This document shows positions 6,041 through 14,940 of a DNA stretch of 18,535 nt, piece by piece. Within the stretch, counting starts at the first letter, position 1. Each line of letters opens with the position of its first letter. Both the position numbers and the translations under genes were made by a program. The DNA is from M3007 sp038327555 (GTDB lineage: Bacteria > Bacteroidota > Bacteroidia > Chitinophagales > Saprospiraceae), in contig JBBQLD010000036.1 in assembly GCA_038327555.1 (NCBI GenBank), forward strand, positions 1 to 18,535, read 5' to 3'. The notes beneath the pieces are model-generated. The model was not told the origin of the DNA and did not search any database. It saw only the letters and a list, made by a program, of their open reading frames with translations.

Positions 6041-8095
6041 ATGCATCCGCTCTATCCCCATCTTTTTAAACCGCTCGATTTGGGTTTCACCACCCTGCCC
6101 AACCGTGTGCTCATGGGCTCTATGCACACGGGTTTGGAAGAAAAAAAAGATAATTTAAGGGCCTTAGCAACATATTTTGCTGCACGCGCCCGGGGTGGTG
6201 CAGGATTGATAGTCACTGGCGGCATTGCTCCCAATCGGCAGGGTTGGTTGGCGCCGTTTGGAGCAAAAATGACTTCAGGCACAGAGGTGGCCAAACATCG
6301 GAATGTAACCACTGCGGTGCATGACGAAGGTGGGAAAATTTGTATGCAAATACTCCATGCGGGCCGATATTCTATGCATCCATTGTTGGTAGCGCCTTCT
6401 CCGTTGAAAGCCCCCATTTCCCCTTTCAAACCCTGGGGCATGAGCCAGCGCTTAATCCGCGCCACGATAAACGACTTTGCCAACGCCGCCGCACTTTCGC
6501 GTGAAGCGGGTTATGACGGGGTAGAGATCATGGGCAGCGAAGGGTATTTGATCAATCAGTTCATCGCGCCGCGCACCAACCATCGCCGCGACGATTGGGG
6601 CGGAAGTTTTGAAAACCGCATCCGGTTCCCCCTTGAAATCATGCGAAAAGTGCGGGAAAAGGCGGGCAAAGATTTCATCGTCATTTTCCGTATATCAATG
6701 CTCGACCTGGTGGACGAAGGGTCTACCTGGGAAGAAGTAGAACAACTTGCGCTGGCCATCGAAGCTGCTGGCGCTACAATCATCAATACCGGGATTGGCT
6801 GGCATGAGGCGCGTATACCGACGATCGCAACGCTCGTGCCGCGCGGTGCTTATGCCTGGGTTACGAAGCGATTGATGGGGAAACTCAGCATCCCGCTCAT
6901 TGCAACCAACCGTATTAACACGCCGGAAAAAGCGGAAGAACTCCTGCGCGAAGGCTTTGCAAACATGGTCTCCATGGCTCGGCCTTTTCTTGCAGACCCA
7001 GATTTTATGCGAAAGGCTCACGCCCAACGCAGTGATGAAATCAATACCTGTATTGCCTGTAATCAAGCCTGCCTGGATCAGATTTTTAATGGTAAAACGG
7101 CCAGTTGTCTGGTGAATCCGCGTGCTTGTAAGGAATCGTCATTTGTCATTCGTCATTCGTCATTGGGTCATTCGTCATTGGTCATTCGGTCTCGGGTCGC
7201 AGTGATTGGTACTGGTCCTGCCGGGCTTTCGGCTGCGACTGAATTGGCTGCTTTGGGCCACGAAGTTCATTTGTTTGAGGCTTCGGGGGAAATTGGCGGG
7301 CAATTCAACATGGCAAAGCGAATTCCTGGGAAGGAAGAATTTCACGAAACGCTGCGTTATTTTGGCAAAATGATCGAAAAAAATGGGGTCATACTGCATC
7401 TGAATACCCGCGTGGACGCTGAATTTTTGATTCAACAAAATTTTTCAGAAGTCGTGCTGGCCACGGGTGTTACACCGCGCACGCCTCATATCGAAGGGAT
7501 CGAGCATCCTAAGGTGCTCTCTTATATTGATGTTTTGTTGCACGGCAAACCAGTCGGCAAAACCGTAGCCATCATTGGGGCAGGAGGCATCGGGTTTGAT
7601 GTGGCAGCATTTTTGACCCATCCGCCAAGCACCAGTCCATCCATTCCCCAATACCAGGCGGAGTGGGGCATTGACCAACAATACGAACATCGGGGTGGAA
7701 TCACCAAGCCCCATCAAGAGCCATCCTCGCGCCAGATTTGGCTGCTCCAGCGCTCCAAGGGCAAAGTTGGCGGACGATTGGGCAAAACCACTGGCTGGGC
7801 GCATCGGCTTACTCTGAAACATCGCCAGGTGCAAATGTGGAATGAGGTCGAGTATCAGAAAATTGATGATGCAGGCTTGCATATTTCTGTGAATGGCAAG
7901 TCACAATTGCTTGAGGTAGACAATATTATCCTTTGTGCGGGCCAGGAATCTTTACGCAACTTGTATGATCCGCTCCTGGCAGCCGGGATTAAAGTCCATC
8001 TCATCGGAGGAGCGAAAGAGGCGGGGGAGTTGGATGCTCAGCGGGCAATTGAGGAGGGATTCCTCCTAAGCCAAATCCAGGAAAAGGGCGCGTAG
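6041..8095 (+). CDS. fadH: NADPH-dependent 2,4-dienoyl-CoA reductase
   Basis: This 684-residue flavoenzyme reduces 2,4-dienoyl-CoA during beta-oxidation of unsaturated fatty acids. It follows E. coli FadH almost motif by motif. An FMN TIM barrel (residues 1-about 330) carries RVLMGSMHTGLEE, GSEGYLINQF and the active-site region NTGIGWHEARIPT. The 4Fe-4S ligands are Cys337, Cys340, Cys344 and Cys356 in CIACNQAC ... SCLVNP. An FAD domain begins VAVIGTGPAGLSA at about 386, and an NADPH domain has AIIGAGGIGFDVA. The C-terminus IILCAGQE ... LIGGAKEAGELDAQRAI is also conserved. An upstream GTG at 6014 is in frame, but ATG 6041 (MHPLYPHLFKPLDLGFTTL) matches family N-termini. The linker at residues about 367-383 is encoded by GTCATT repeats. 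It is convergent with the next gene, with 23 bases between stops. Confidence 0.97.
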   Translation: MHPLYPHLFKPLDLGFTTLPNRVLMGSMHTGLEEKKDNLRALATYFAARARGGAGLIVTGGIAPNRQGWLAPFGAKMTSGTEVAKHRNVTTAVHDEGGKICMQILHAGRYSMHPLLVAPSPLKAPISPFKPWGMSQRLIRATINDFANAAALSREAGYDGVEIMGSEGYLINQFIAPRTNHRRDDWGGSFENRIRFPLEIMRKVREKAGKDFIVIFRISMLDLVDEGSTWEEVEQLALAIEAAGATIINTGIGWHEARIPTIATLVPRGAYAWVTKRLMGKLSIPLIATNRINTPEKAEELLREGFANMVSMARPFLADPDFMRKAHAQRSDEINTCIACNQACLDQIFNGKTASCLVNPRACKESSFVIRHSSLGHSSLVIRSRVAVIGTGPAGLSAATELAALGHEVHLFEASGEIGGQFNMAKRIPGKEEFHETLRYFGKMIEKNGVILHLNTRVDAEFLIQQNFSEVVLATGVTPRTPHIEGIEHPKVLSYIDVLLHGKPVGKTVAIIGAGGIGFDVAAFLTHPPSTSPSIPQYQAEWGIDQQYEHRGGITKPHQEPSSRQIWLLQRSKGKVGGRLGKTTGWAHRLTLKHRQVQMWNEVEYQKIDDAGLHISVNGKSQLLEVDNIILCAGQESLRNLYDPLLAAGIKVHLIGGAKEAGELDAQRAIEEGFLLSQIQEKGA
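7138..7187 (+). repeat. Seven GTCATT-type short repeats inside fadH
   Basis: GTCATT recurs at 7138, 7145, 7152, 7159, 7167, 7174 and 7181, mostly with a 7-base period and one 8-base step. It encodes Ser/His/Ile-rich residues (FVIRHSSLGHSSLVIR) in the linker between the iron-sulfur and FAD domains of FadH. Such repeats are usually intergenic. Confidence 0.85.
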
Positions 8096-8118
8096 AGATG
8101 CCATTTAGGTGGCTTGAG

Positions 8119-10245
8119 TTATTTTGCAACAGCGACTTTGAACACCTTAATTTTTCCATCGCCCAAATGAACCAGACCCGTGTAAAAACCTGCAGGCAGG
8201 GTAGAAATATCCAGACTATTGCGGGAGGCTGAAAAATCGCTGGTGTTTAAGACCAAAGCGCCTAAGTTGTTGTATAACATCACGTTTGAAATTAACGCCT
8301 CATTGTCCAGTTCCAGATATAACAGATCAGCGCTCGGATTGGGGAAAACGCTTACCGAGCCAATTGGAAGGTCATTGACTGCAGTGGTATAGCAGCCGCT
8401 GATATTGGGACGTTTGTATAACAATTGGCCGTTGGTGCTGAAGCAGCGAATGTAATAAGGCGCTCCATCCCATAAAGAGCAAAATACTTCAGAATAGAAA
8501 AGCGCCTCTATTTCCCCAATGCCCTCCACCCATTGAGATGCTCCGCAAACGCTGCTGAATTCGATAGATTTTCTTGGGACACCATCCAACAACTGAATTG
8601 AGCCTACCTGGGTGACATATCTCGTTGCCTGGTTTACGTTTACGCCCCCAGTTATCGAGTCACCAATCCCAAAATTGAAATCATATATAAGCTGCTCCGG
8701 CATATTTTTGAGCCATTTATAAGTTTTGCCCTGCTCTTCCCGCAAAAATGCGTCTTCTGATATCCACGGGCCGCCACTCATATTTTTGGAATAAATGAGC
8801 TCGTGGTACTGTTTCCCATCCTTTAAGACAGAATCAGCAGAGAAGGTATACCGACGGATCTCTGAGGGCAAGCCCGGAAATAGAGGATCATAATCCACCA
8901 CCCATTCGTTGAGCGGGGTGACAACGGGGATATAGTTGTCTTTAGTCACCACATCTTGTATGTAAGGGCAATCCTCCCACAAGCAGCCATCACTGCTGGT
9001 TCGCACAATCCAGATGTCAAAATTATAGGGGCCTTCTGGAAGTGTGTTGCCGACATATTTTCGGACACTCCCTACCGCAATCAAGTCTCCGTTGGGCAAT
9101 TCTGCCAGATCCTCCAGTCCGGTTTGATAAGGGTATCGCAGCGGGATAGTCAAATCAAACCCTTTATTTACCCGAATGGCTTTTTTCCATTTCAGATGTC
9201 CATTGGGATCTACGCGAAAAAGAAAGCCGGATTCAAATAGTTCATCAATAGCCGAAGAGATGACGCCAGCGCCTATTATGTCGCCATTATCGGCCCGAAT
9301 TATTTTTTGGATTTCATAAAGATTCAACCCAATAGAAGCGTCGAGCAGGCACTCCCATTTTAGCGAGCCATCCGGCTTCATTGCCATTAAATAGCTGAGA
9401 TAATTGCGTTTGTGGTTCATGTATATCGTCGAATCAGGGCTAGTAGTAAGGCAGGCCCGCGATTCTTGTATATCCAGGTCTGGCCCGATCCACTGAAAAA
9501 CAAGCTTATTGTTTTTATCAAAGCCATAAAGCACTTTTCTGATTTCCAAATAAGGGTTTGGGTTTTGTGTATTGAGGTATTTTTCCAGAAAAGAAACATA
9601 CAGTATCGAATCTGGCCCTACCGTCAGGTCTTCAATCTTTAAATAAGCCCCTGAAGACGGAGGTATTATCAATATCGTATCTGTCTGAAGGTTTTCGTTC
9701 AGTACAAAGAACACAGCGCTTTCCTGATGATTGTACCAGCCCTGATAATTGATGAAAGTTTGATTGTCTAGTACCTGGCATCCGATGTAAAATTTGTTAT
9801 TAAACGCTATTGATTTTTTTATGGTGTAGAGATAGTATCTGTTGTCGTTAATTTTTAAATCAATTTTATTGATATATTGAAAAGTAGATTTTTGTACGTT
9901 ACTGAGCGTAATCTTTTCATTCAATGGATTATTCTGAGACCCAAGTAGTAATTCATCCTGATGAAAGATAAAACTTTTTCTCCCAGTTTGTATATTTTCA
10001 TATACCTGTATAGAGGATGTTTCATTATTTTTAACATTATATTTTCCAATTACTGAACACTGCTTACTGTTGTCTAAAGCACAAATAGTACTTGCCCTTA
10101 TCAACAAGGTATCGTTATCTAAGTGAAAAATTGTTGCATCCTCCTGTTTTCCATTGAATGGGTCAATAATTTTTGAGTACCAAGGCTGGCAGAAAGCAGC
10201 ATAAGCGTTTAGGGTAAGTAGGAGAAAAACAAGCTTTTTCATCAT
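8119..10245 (-). CDS. Secreted protein with T9SS type A sorting domain, propeller-like
   Basis: This 708-residue protein starts MMKKLVFLLLTLNAYAAFCQ, a signal peptide, and ends in a T9SS C-terminal sorting domain (residues about 635-708: SVSVFPNPSADLLYLEL ... LDISTLPAGFYTGLVHL ... FKVAVAK). T9SS cargo crosses the outer membrane and is released or attached to the surface. The middle has repeated strands such as PNGDLIAVGSVRK, NGDIIGAGVISS and DPNGHLKWKKAI, like a beta-propeller. No catalytic motif or named domain is recognised, so function is unknown. ATG 10245 is chosen over TTG 10248; ATG 10242 is equally possible. The start sits directly after the terminator hairpin of the upstream T9SS gene, so expression may depend on readthrough or its own promoter. 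Confidence 0.88.
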   Translation of the reverse strand: MMKKLVFLLLTLNAYAAFCQPWYSKIIDPFNGKQEDATIFHLDNDTLLIRASTICALDNSKQCSVIGKYNVKNNETSSIQVYENIQTGRKSFIFHQDELLLGSQNNPLNEKITLSNVQKSTFQYINKIDLKINDNRYYLYTIKKSIAFNNKFYIGCQVLDNQTFINYQGWYNHQESAVFFVLNENLQTDTILIIPPSSGAYLKIEDLTVGPDSILYVSFLEKYLNTQNPNPYLEIRKVLYGFDKNNKLVFQWIGPDLDIQESRACLTTSPDSTIYMNHKRNYLSYLMAMKPDGSLKWECLLDASIGLNLYEIQKIIRADNGDIIGAGVISSAIDELFESGFLFRVDPNGHLKWKKAIRVNKGFDLTIPLRYPYQTGLEDLAELPNGDLIAVGSVRKYVGNTLPEGPYNFDIWIVRTSSDGCLWEDCPYIQDVVTKDNYIPVVTPLNEWVVDYDPLFPGLPSEIRRYTFSADSVLKDGKQYHELIYSKNMSGGPWISEDAFLREEQGKTYKWLKNMPEQLIYDFNFGIGDSITGGVNVNQATRYVTQVGSIQLLDGVPRKSIEFSSVCGASQWVEGIGEIEALFYSEVFCSLWDGAPYYIRCFSTNGQLLYKRPNISGCYTTAVNDLPIGSVSVFPNPSADLLYLELDNEALISNVMLYNNLGALVLNTSDFSASRNSLDISTLPAGFYTGLVHLGDGKIKVFKVAVAK

Positions 10246-10255
10246 CAAAAAAATA

Positions 10256-10287
10256 ACCGTAGGTGAGATTTTGATCTCACCTACGGT
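10256..10287 (-). terminator. Terminator between the two T9SS genes
   Basis: A perfect 14-bp stem (ACCGTAGGTGAGAT, 10256-10269, with ATCTCACCTACGGT, 10274-10287) closes a 4-base loop. On the minus strand it is followed by TATTTTTTT, as expected for a rho-independent terminator of the upstream gene ending at 10297. It ends only 10 bases before the next ATG, so it could also hinder that gene's translation. Confidence 0.85.
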
Positions 10288-10296
10288 GGTTAAATG

Positions 10297-13200
10297 TTAA
10301 TTGAGTATTACCAACTTAGATTGAAACAGCCTATTGCCCGAATCATCTTTTACGTTTAGAAAATATAGCCCTGAAGGCAACAGTTCATTGCCGATACTAT
10401 AAGTGCCGTTAGAAGCCATACTCACGAAATGGCATAATCTTCCAGTGGCATCTGAGAGTGATGCTACGTAAGTTGCATTTTGAGATAATTGCCCGATTTG
10501 CAGATTGAAAAGGCCATTGCCAGATGGGTTCGGGTAAACCGAGATGAGTGGGAACTCAATTTTAGAGGATACTGCCTTGCCGCGATCCTCAATGACTACC
10601 TCTGGTATTTCAACTTCGATACGCTCTCCGGTCAACACTTCGTATAATGCGCGAGCATATCCGTTGAAGGCCCCGTCGGTAGTGCCAACACCATGAAGAT
10701 AGTTTTTATTCGTCTCAGACAAGATATATTGTGCAGGGTTTGCAAGATAATCAAGGTTGATGTTCTGAACCGCTATAAAGTCAGATTGTGCTTGAGTTTG
10801 GGTGCCGCCGATATTATTCACAAAAATCCGTGCTCTTGCCAGCTCACCGTAATGAACCATGATACCGTAAGCGGTGGTTTTGTCTTTGAAGTCCATACCT
10901 GGAGTATTGTAGAAAGCTATGGCATTTTCTTTGCCAGTGCCAGGGTCTTGCGAATTCGATTCGAGCATTTTTTGCCCAATGATTGACTCCAGAATTTCTA
11001 TGCAACGCTTAAGCATAGTTTTAAACAACATATTAGTACCATCTGAAAGCCCAGCCAATTGTTGTACCAAAAGTGTATGTTGTAATTTCAATTGTGCGAT
11101 TGGAAGACTTTCATCAAATTGGCAATCATATTCATCGTCATCTTCAAGCAATCCATTCGGTCCACAAACGGCGGAAGATTCATTATCAGATAAAGGCACA
11201 AGTGTTGCGTTATTCAAATTTACAGGAAACTTGCAAGATGAATTTGGCGTACCCGTCTTGATAAAATAAAAGACAAGTCCAGTACCTGCATCGTTGTCTA
11301 ATTCTGGAATACCGTTTTTAGTAAAACAATTGCCCGCTGCTATGGCTTGACTCCCTTGACTCGGGAAAATATCTCCATCGGATACAAAAATATCCACCAG
11401 TTGGTTGGAGGAAAAGCAATTGTCCTGATATCGAAGCCCACTGTTCGTCTGCACAGAGTGAGCTCCAATGTAAGAGGATTGAACCTCATTCTCACTTATG
11501 TGATTGTAATTAATGCCCGCTTCATATATTTCAATAGCCGTGGAGTGACCCGAAAGTCTGTTGTTCTCAATATGGAGTAGTCCATTACCATTTTCTCTGA
11601 TTCCATTCGTGCCTCCCATAAAAATATTGTTGAAAATTGTAAGAGGCTCCACATTCCCGGCAGATTGGATATTTACTCCGGCACTTTGACATTGGAAGGA
11701 ATTGCTATCAAAACCTTTTAATCCAATTTTCGAGGAGAAAATAACAGGGTATGTGGTCTTTACGTCTACACCAATAGGCTGTGCCTTGAAGGTGTTGTTT
11801 TCCCGGACAATTGCTTCACAATCGAAAGGAAGTATGCCACACTTTGCAATATTTTGAAAAGTACAGTTGTCAAAAGTAACGCCATCATTCGCCCAGATCG
11901 TAACACCTTCATGCTTCAATTTTTCAAAGGAGACATTATCAAACCAGCTTCTGTCTTTGACCCCACCTCGACCATATCTCATGAACTCTACTCCACGAAC
12001 ACAATTGCGAATAATTGAGTTTTCGGCTTCTACTATGCCCCCATAAAAATTTTGCAGGCCACCATTGTTCCATGGAAGGTGATCTGGGTTCATAGAGATT
12101 GCGTTTCTGGCATTTTCTATAGTTGCAGTATTCGTTAAAACAACTTTTCCAGAATTAGCCTGATGACCTGGCACATCACCTTCAACAACAATCCCTTTCC
12201 AATAATCAGCACAATCGCCAGTGATTAACCCACCGTCAACCACCAATTCACCACCTCTTTCGACCAGTATTTTTGCGTTGGGAGACATGTGAACTTGACA
12301 GGTAATGGTCAATGTTGCGCCGTTTTTCACAATGACATCGCCAAAAATACGCATATTCATCTTCCAGGTTTCATCGGCGTCAACGGTCAGATTAAAGTTT
12401 AATTTATCTTCGCAAATGACGTACTTTCTCAGATTTTTCGTCATTAAAGTTTCGTACATACTTCTTACTTGGCAGCCGGTTAAAGATCTATCAATATCAG
12501 TAGCTGGTGTCATGAAGTTTTGTGAGCAAGAGGAAGAAGTATGAGATAAATTAAAGTAGTGGCCAAACTCATGAACTACGGCCCCAGCATCATGTGGTAT
12601 CTCATCGGTTTCCAGCCACCAATCACCGCCAAGATGGTCATACCCGTTGATGTATATTAGGTATAGATCCGGGTAATGCCACATTGCAGGATGTGACAAA
12701 TTGTAAGTTGGGAAAGCGGAGTAAGCGACTCCATTGTATTGGCCATTTGTATACCCAAGTTCCCATAAAGGCTTGTGGTCAGGGTTATTGTAAACGTAAG
12801 TATTAAAGTAAGGTCCATCATTTGTGATGATCATATTGAAGCCATCCTCATAACCTGCTGTTTGCTCGGCAAGTTCGTTGATATAGTTGAGATAAGGCTT
12901 GTCAAAGCTGTTAATAGAAAATGTACCTTTATTTGGATCCGGATCGTTAGAATGATCCCAGGCTACATTATCCCGAACCTCTATATAATTGGGTACAAAT
13001 TCAATATGTATGTTGTTGTAATGAACAGGCGATGAGGAACAATTACAACTTTCTTGAATCAGTTGCTCTAATCTTTGATTTGCTTCTGCAAAAATTCTTT
13101 CGAAGAAAGAAATATGTGCTGCATTAGAGGTGGAAAAGTTCCCTTCCCCGTTTAAATTCTGTACAAAAATAACATTCGACCTTATCCGCAATTTCCTGTC

Positions 13201-13398
13201 AATACCTTGAGGAACCATATCATCTGCATGTTTACTTAGAAAACTAGCGAAAGAATTATTGCAATTCTGGCTAAGACTTTCAGCAGGTTCTACAGGATTT
13301 GGCCCCGTTCCGCAGCCTATCTGGGGTGATTGCTGTGCGTTGAGGCTAATTACAAAATGGCAAAGCCCAAAAAAACCAATTAGATTTTTGTATTTCAT
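10297..13398 (-). CDS. Secreted metzincin-like metalloprotease with beta-helix and T9SS sorting domain
   Basis: This 1033-residue secreted protein begins MKYKNLIGFFGLCHFVISLNAQQ, a signal peptide. Residues about 70-330 form a metalloprotease domain. The zinc motif is HEFGHYFNLSH (His276, Glu277, His280, His286), and a downstream NFMTPA gives a likely Met-turn, followed by TGCQVRSMYETLM. This resembles the pappalysin-type M43 family. Residues about 340-770 are repeated short strands (ADDGVTFDNCTFQNI-like) typical of a right-handed parallel beta-helix. Residues about 800-940 are helical. The last about 75 residues are a T9SS type A sorting domain (ISVYPNPSGNGLFNLQIG ... SGLYFLNVKD). ATG 13398 is chosen because it starts the signal peptide, although the frame is open to 13521. 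The substrate is unknown; the beta-helix may bind polysaccharide or surfaces. Confidence 0.88.
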   Translation of the reverse strand: MKYKNLIGFFGLCHFVISLNAQQSPQIGCGTGPNPVEPAESLSQNCNNSFASFLSKHADDMVPQGIDRKLRIRSNVIFVQNLNGEGNFSTSNAAHISFFERIFAEANQRLEQLIQESCNCSSSPVHYNNIHIEFVPNYIEVRDNVAWDHSNDPDPNKGTFSINSFDKPYLNYINELAEQTAGYEDGFNMIITNDGPYFNTYVYNNPDHKPLWELGYTNGQYNGVAYSAFPTYNLSHPAMWHYPDLYLIYINGYDHLGGDWWLETDEIPHDAGAVVHEFGHYFNLSHTSSSCSQNFMTPATDIDRSLTGCQVRSMYETLMTKNLRKYVICEDKLNFNLTVDADETWKMNMRIFGDVIVKNGATLTITCQVHMSPNAKILVERGGELVVDGGLITGDCADYWKGIVVEGDVPGHQANSGKVVLTNTATIENARNAISMNPDHLPWNNGGLQNFYGGIVEAENSIIRNCVRGVEFMRYGRGGVKDRSWFDNVSFEKLKHEGVTIWANDGVTFDNCTFQNIAKCGILPFDCEAIVRENNTFKAQPIGVDVKTTYPVIFSSKIGLKGFDSNSFQCQSAGVNIQSAGNVEPLTIFNNIFMGGTNGIRENGNGLLHIENNRLSGHSTAIEIYEAGINYNHISENEVQSSYIGAHSVQTNSGLRYQDNCFSSNQLVDIFVSDGDIFPSQGSQAIAAGNCFTKNGIPELDNDAGTGLVFYFIKTGTPNSSCKFPVNLNNATLVPLSDNESSAVCGPNGLLEDDDEYDCQFDESLPIAQLKLQHTLLVQQLAGLSDGTNMLFKTMLKRCIEILESIIGQKMLESNSQDPGTGKENAIAFYNTPGMDFKDKTTAYGIMVHYGELARARIFVNNIGGTQTQAQSDFIAVQNINLDYLANPAQYILSETNKNYLHGVGTTDGAFNGYARALYEVLTGERIEVEIPEVVIEDRGKAVSSKIEFPLISVYPNPSGNGLFNLQIGQLSQNATYVASLSDATGRLCHFVSMASNGTYSIGNELLPSGLYFLNVKDDSGNRLFQSKLVILN

Positions 13399-13570
13399 TT
13401 TGAAAAGAATGATTCTAGAAGTCAAATAAAATGACTCAGGTAAATTAATCCCTTCATTTTTTGGTGGAAGAAGGATATCGCCACCAGACCGGTTTAGAAA
13501 ATACTCTGATACCTTACACACTTGTGCGAGTAAGTCACAACAAAGTATTAAATAGCTTGCAAGTGCACTA

Positions 13571-13578
13571 CAAAGGTA
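13571..13578 (-). promoter_or_regulatory. -7 element (TACCTTTG) upstream of the metalloprotease gene
   Basis: On the minus strand TACCTTTG matches TAnnTTTG exactly and lies 173 bases upstream of the ATG at 13398. The nearest TTG is only about 9 bases upstream, so the -33 half is unclear. The resulting leader would be long, and nothing else recognisable was seen in 13399-13670. Confidence 0.45.
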
Positions 13579-13670
13579 GAGATGTCAACCTAAGCTAGTT
13601 GCCCCATGTTGCTCCTTGGTGTCTCATAATGTTTCAAAAAGCATTAAAAAGCGTTATTTTCGTATTCTCG

Positions 13671-13874
13671 TTATGGATTATGAGGGAGGGGGGGCAAAAA
13701 CTTAGTTGGGAATCCGAGGCCAACACGATATTCGTCTTGTTCTTGAGGCGAAAGTATTCGGTGCCTCGGCCTTAAGCCAAGCTTGGAAAGTCGGCGGTAG
13801 AAAGTGGATTTAGAATAGCCGAGTTCTTCCCAAAATTCTTTGAGGCCAATTGCCTTTGGTGCAGGGTCGAGCAT
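13671..13874 (-). CDS. Small helix-turn-helix protein
   Basis: This 67-residue protein has a likely helix-turn-helix at residues about 10-32 (GLKEFWEELGYSKSTFYRRL), followed by SKLGLRPRHRILSPQEQDEY and a Pro-rich end. The pattern resembles small MerR/AlpA- or excisionase-like DNA binders. No exact family is recognised. It stands alone between the T9SS protease gene and the MtfA-like gene, divergent from the latter, and could regulate either. A TATATTTG element lies 65 bases upstream. Confidence is moderate because the ORF is short, but the HTH pattern and promoter favour a real gene. Confidence 0.62.
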   Translation of the reverse strand: MLDPAPKAIGLKEFWEELGYSKSTFYRRLSKLGLRPRHRILSPQEQDEYRVGLGFPTKFLPPLPHNP

Positions 13875-13938
13875 AAATGAAGCGTTTGGGTGATTAATTT
13901 GTTTTCAAGTCCGTTAAATGAAAGAATTTACGGTAGCA

Positions 13939-13946
13939 CAAATATA
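13939..13946 (-). promoter_or_regulatory. -7 element (TATATTTG) for the small HTH gene
   Basis: On the minus strand TATATTTG matches TAnnTTTG and lies 65 bases upstream of the ATG at 13874, in the A+T-rich 157-bp gap before the divergent MtfA-like gene. No clear -33 TTG at the right spacing. Confidence 0.4.
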
Positions 13947-14031
13947 ATGGCAATAATTTCTTATTTAACTGCACACCAAAATTTTTTCCGAAATTTGCCA
14001 GAAATAGTCAGCTCAAATTTCACCTCGAACC

Positions 14032-14853
14032 ATGTTCGCCAACAAAATAATGCTCCCCTTCGTCCTGATCGCCGCCGTTTTTCTGGCGCTTGCCTGGACG
14101 GTGAATGATAGTTACTCCATCTATTTTGTACCTTTTTTGGTCATCTCCGCTTTGATTTTTATCCTTTCGCCCCAGATCAACTGGTGGTGGTATAGCCGCA
14201 ATCCGCCCGAACTTAGTGTGGAGTTGCAGACTGTTTTGGGGCGTTCTTGTGTATATTATCGCGGACTTTTGATCGAAGAACGGCGGCGATTTCGAGGGCG
14301 TGTTGCCTTGTTTAATATGGGGGTAGATTGGGAACCGCTGGCTTTTCCGGAAGATTCGCTGCCGCCAGATGTTCAGGTCGCTATTGCGGCACAGGCGGTA
14401 ACGCTGACCTTTAGGCGCGAGCAGTTTTTATTCGATAAGTTTGAAAAAATCATTGTGTTCCCGCGTCCTTTCCCTACGCCAGAGCATCCTTATGACCACG
14501 CTTCTGAAATACACGAAATGGATGGCTGCCTGCTTTTTTCGGCAGAACAGGTGATGCTGGGCTTTATAAAGCCGATGCAATGGTATAATGTGGCCATGCA
14601 CGAATATGCCAAAGTATTTAGGTTGAAATACCCGGAGGAGGCCTGGCCAAGCTTTTCAGAAGAGGAGGTTTGGGCCAAGTTGGAGACCGTTAGTGGTATG
14701 CCACGTGCCCATGTAGAATCCGTGATTGGTATTGCAGGCGTAGATGCGTTTCCAGTGGCGGTGCATCATTTTTTCAACTTCCCAGAACGCTTTAGAATTG
14801 TTTTTGTCGAAGAAAGCCGGGTGCTTGCGCAGACCTTTGGTGATCCAACTTGA
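14032..14853 (+). CDS. Membrane-anchored MtfA-like (M90) protein with degenerate zinc site
   Basis: This 273-residue protein has two N-terminal hydrophobic helices (residues about 6-24 and 30-48) and a cytosolic domain. RFRGRVALFN (86-95), VQVAIAAQAVTL (114-125) and FEKIIVFPRPFPTP (137-150) match the MtfA/M90 family, zinc peptidases that in E. coli bind the regulator Mlc. Where the family has the zinc motif HEFAH, this protein has HEYAK: His190 and Glu191 are kept but the second His is Lys194. The distal region with the third ligand Glu (AxxSExFFExPE in relatives) reads DAFPVAVHHFFNFPE, with His245/His246 instead. It is probably inactive as a standard peptidase or uses altered ligands. ATG 14032 precedes the first membrane helix directly. 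Family assignment is good; the activity statement is inference. Confidence 0.8.
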   Translation: MFANKIMLPFVLIAAVFLALAWTVNDSYSIYFVPFLVISALIFILSPQINWWWYSRNPPELSVELQTVLGRSCVYYRGLLIEERRRFRGRVALFNMGVDWEPLAFPEDSLPPDVQVAIAAQAVTLTFRREQFLFDKFEKIIVFPRPFPTPEHPYDHASEIHEMDGCLLFSAEQVMLGFIKPMQWYNVAMHEYAKVFRLKYPEEAWPSFSEEEVWAKLETVSGMPRAHVESVIGIAGVDAFPVAVHHFFNFPERFRIVFVEESRVLAQTFGDPT

Positions 14854-14940
14854 TCATCCTGATTTTTTACCTATCCATGTGCGTACTGAAATTTTCTAAA
14901 AGGCGTTTACTTTTACGTCGTTTTACCCGTTCACCCGTTT

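Noticed and set aside
13399..13521. 41-codon extension of the metalloprotease frame
   Set aside because: It would start at GTG and put the signal peptide internally; ATG 13398 begins a normal signal peptide.
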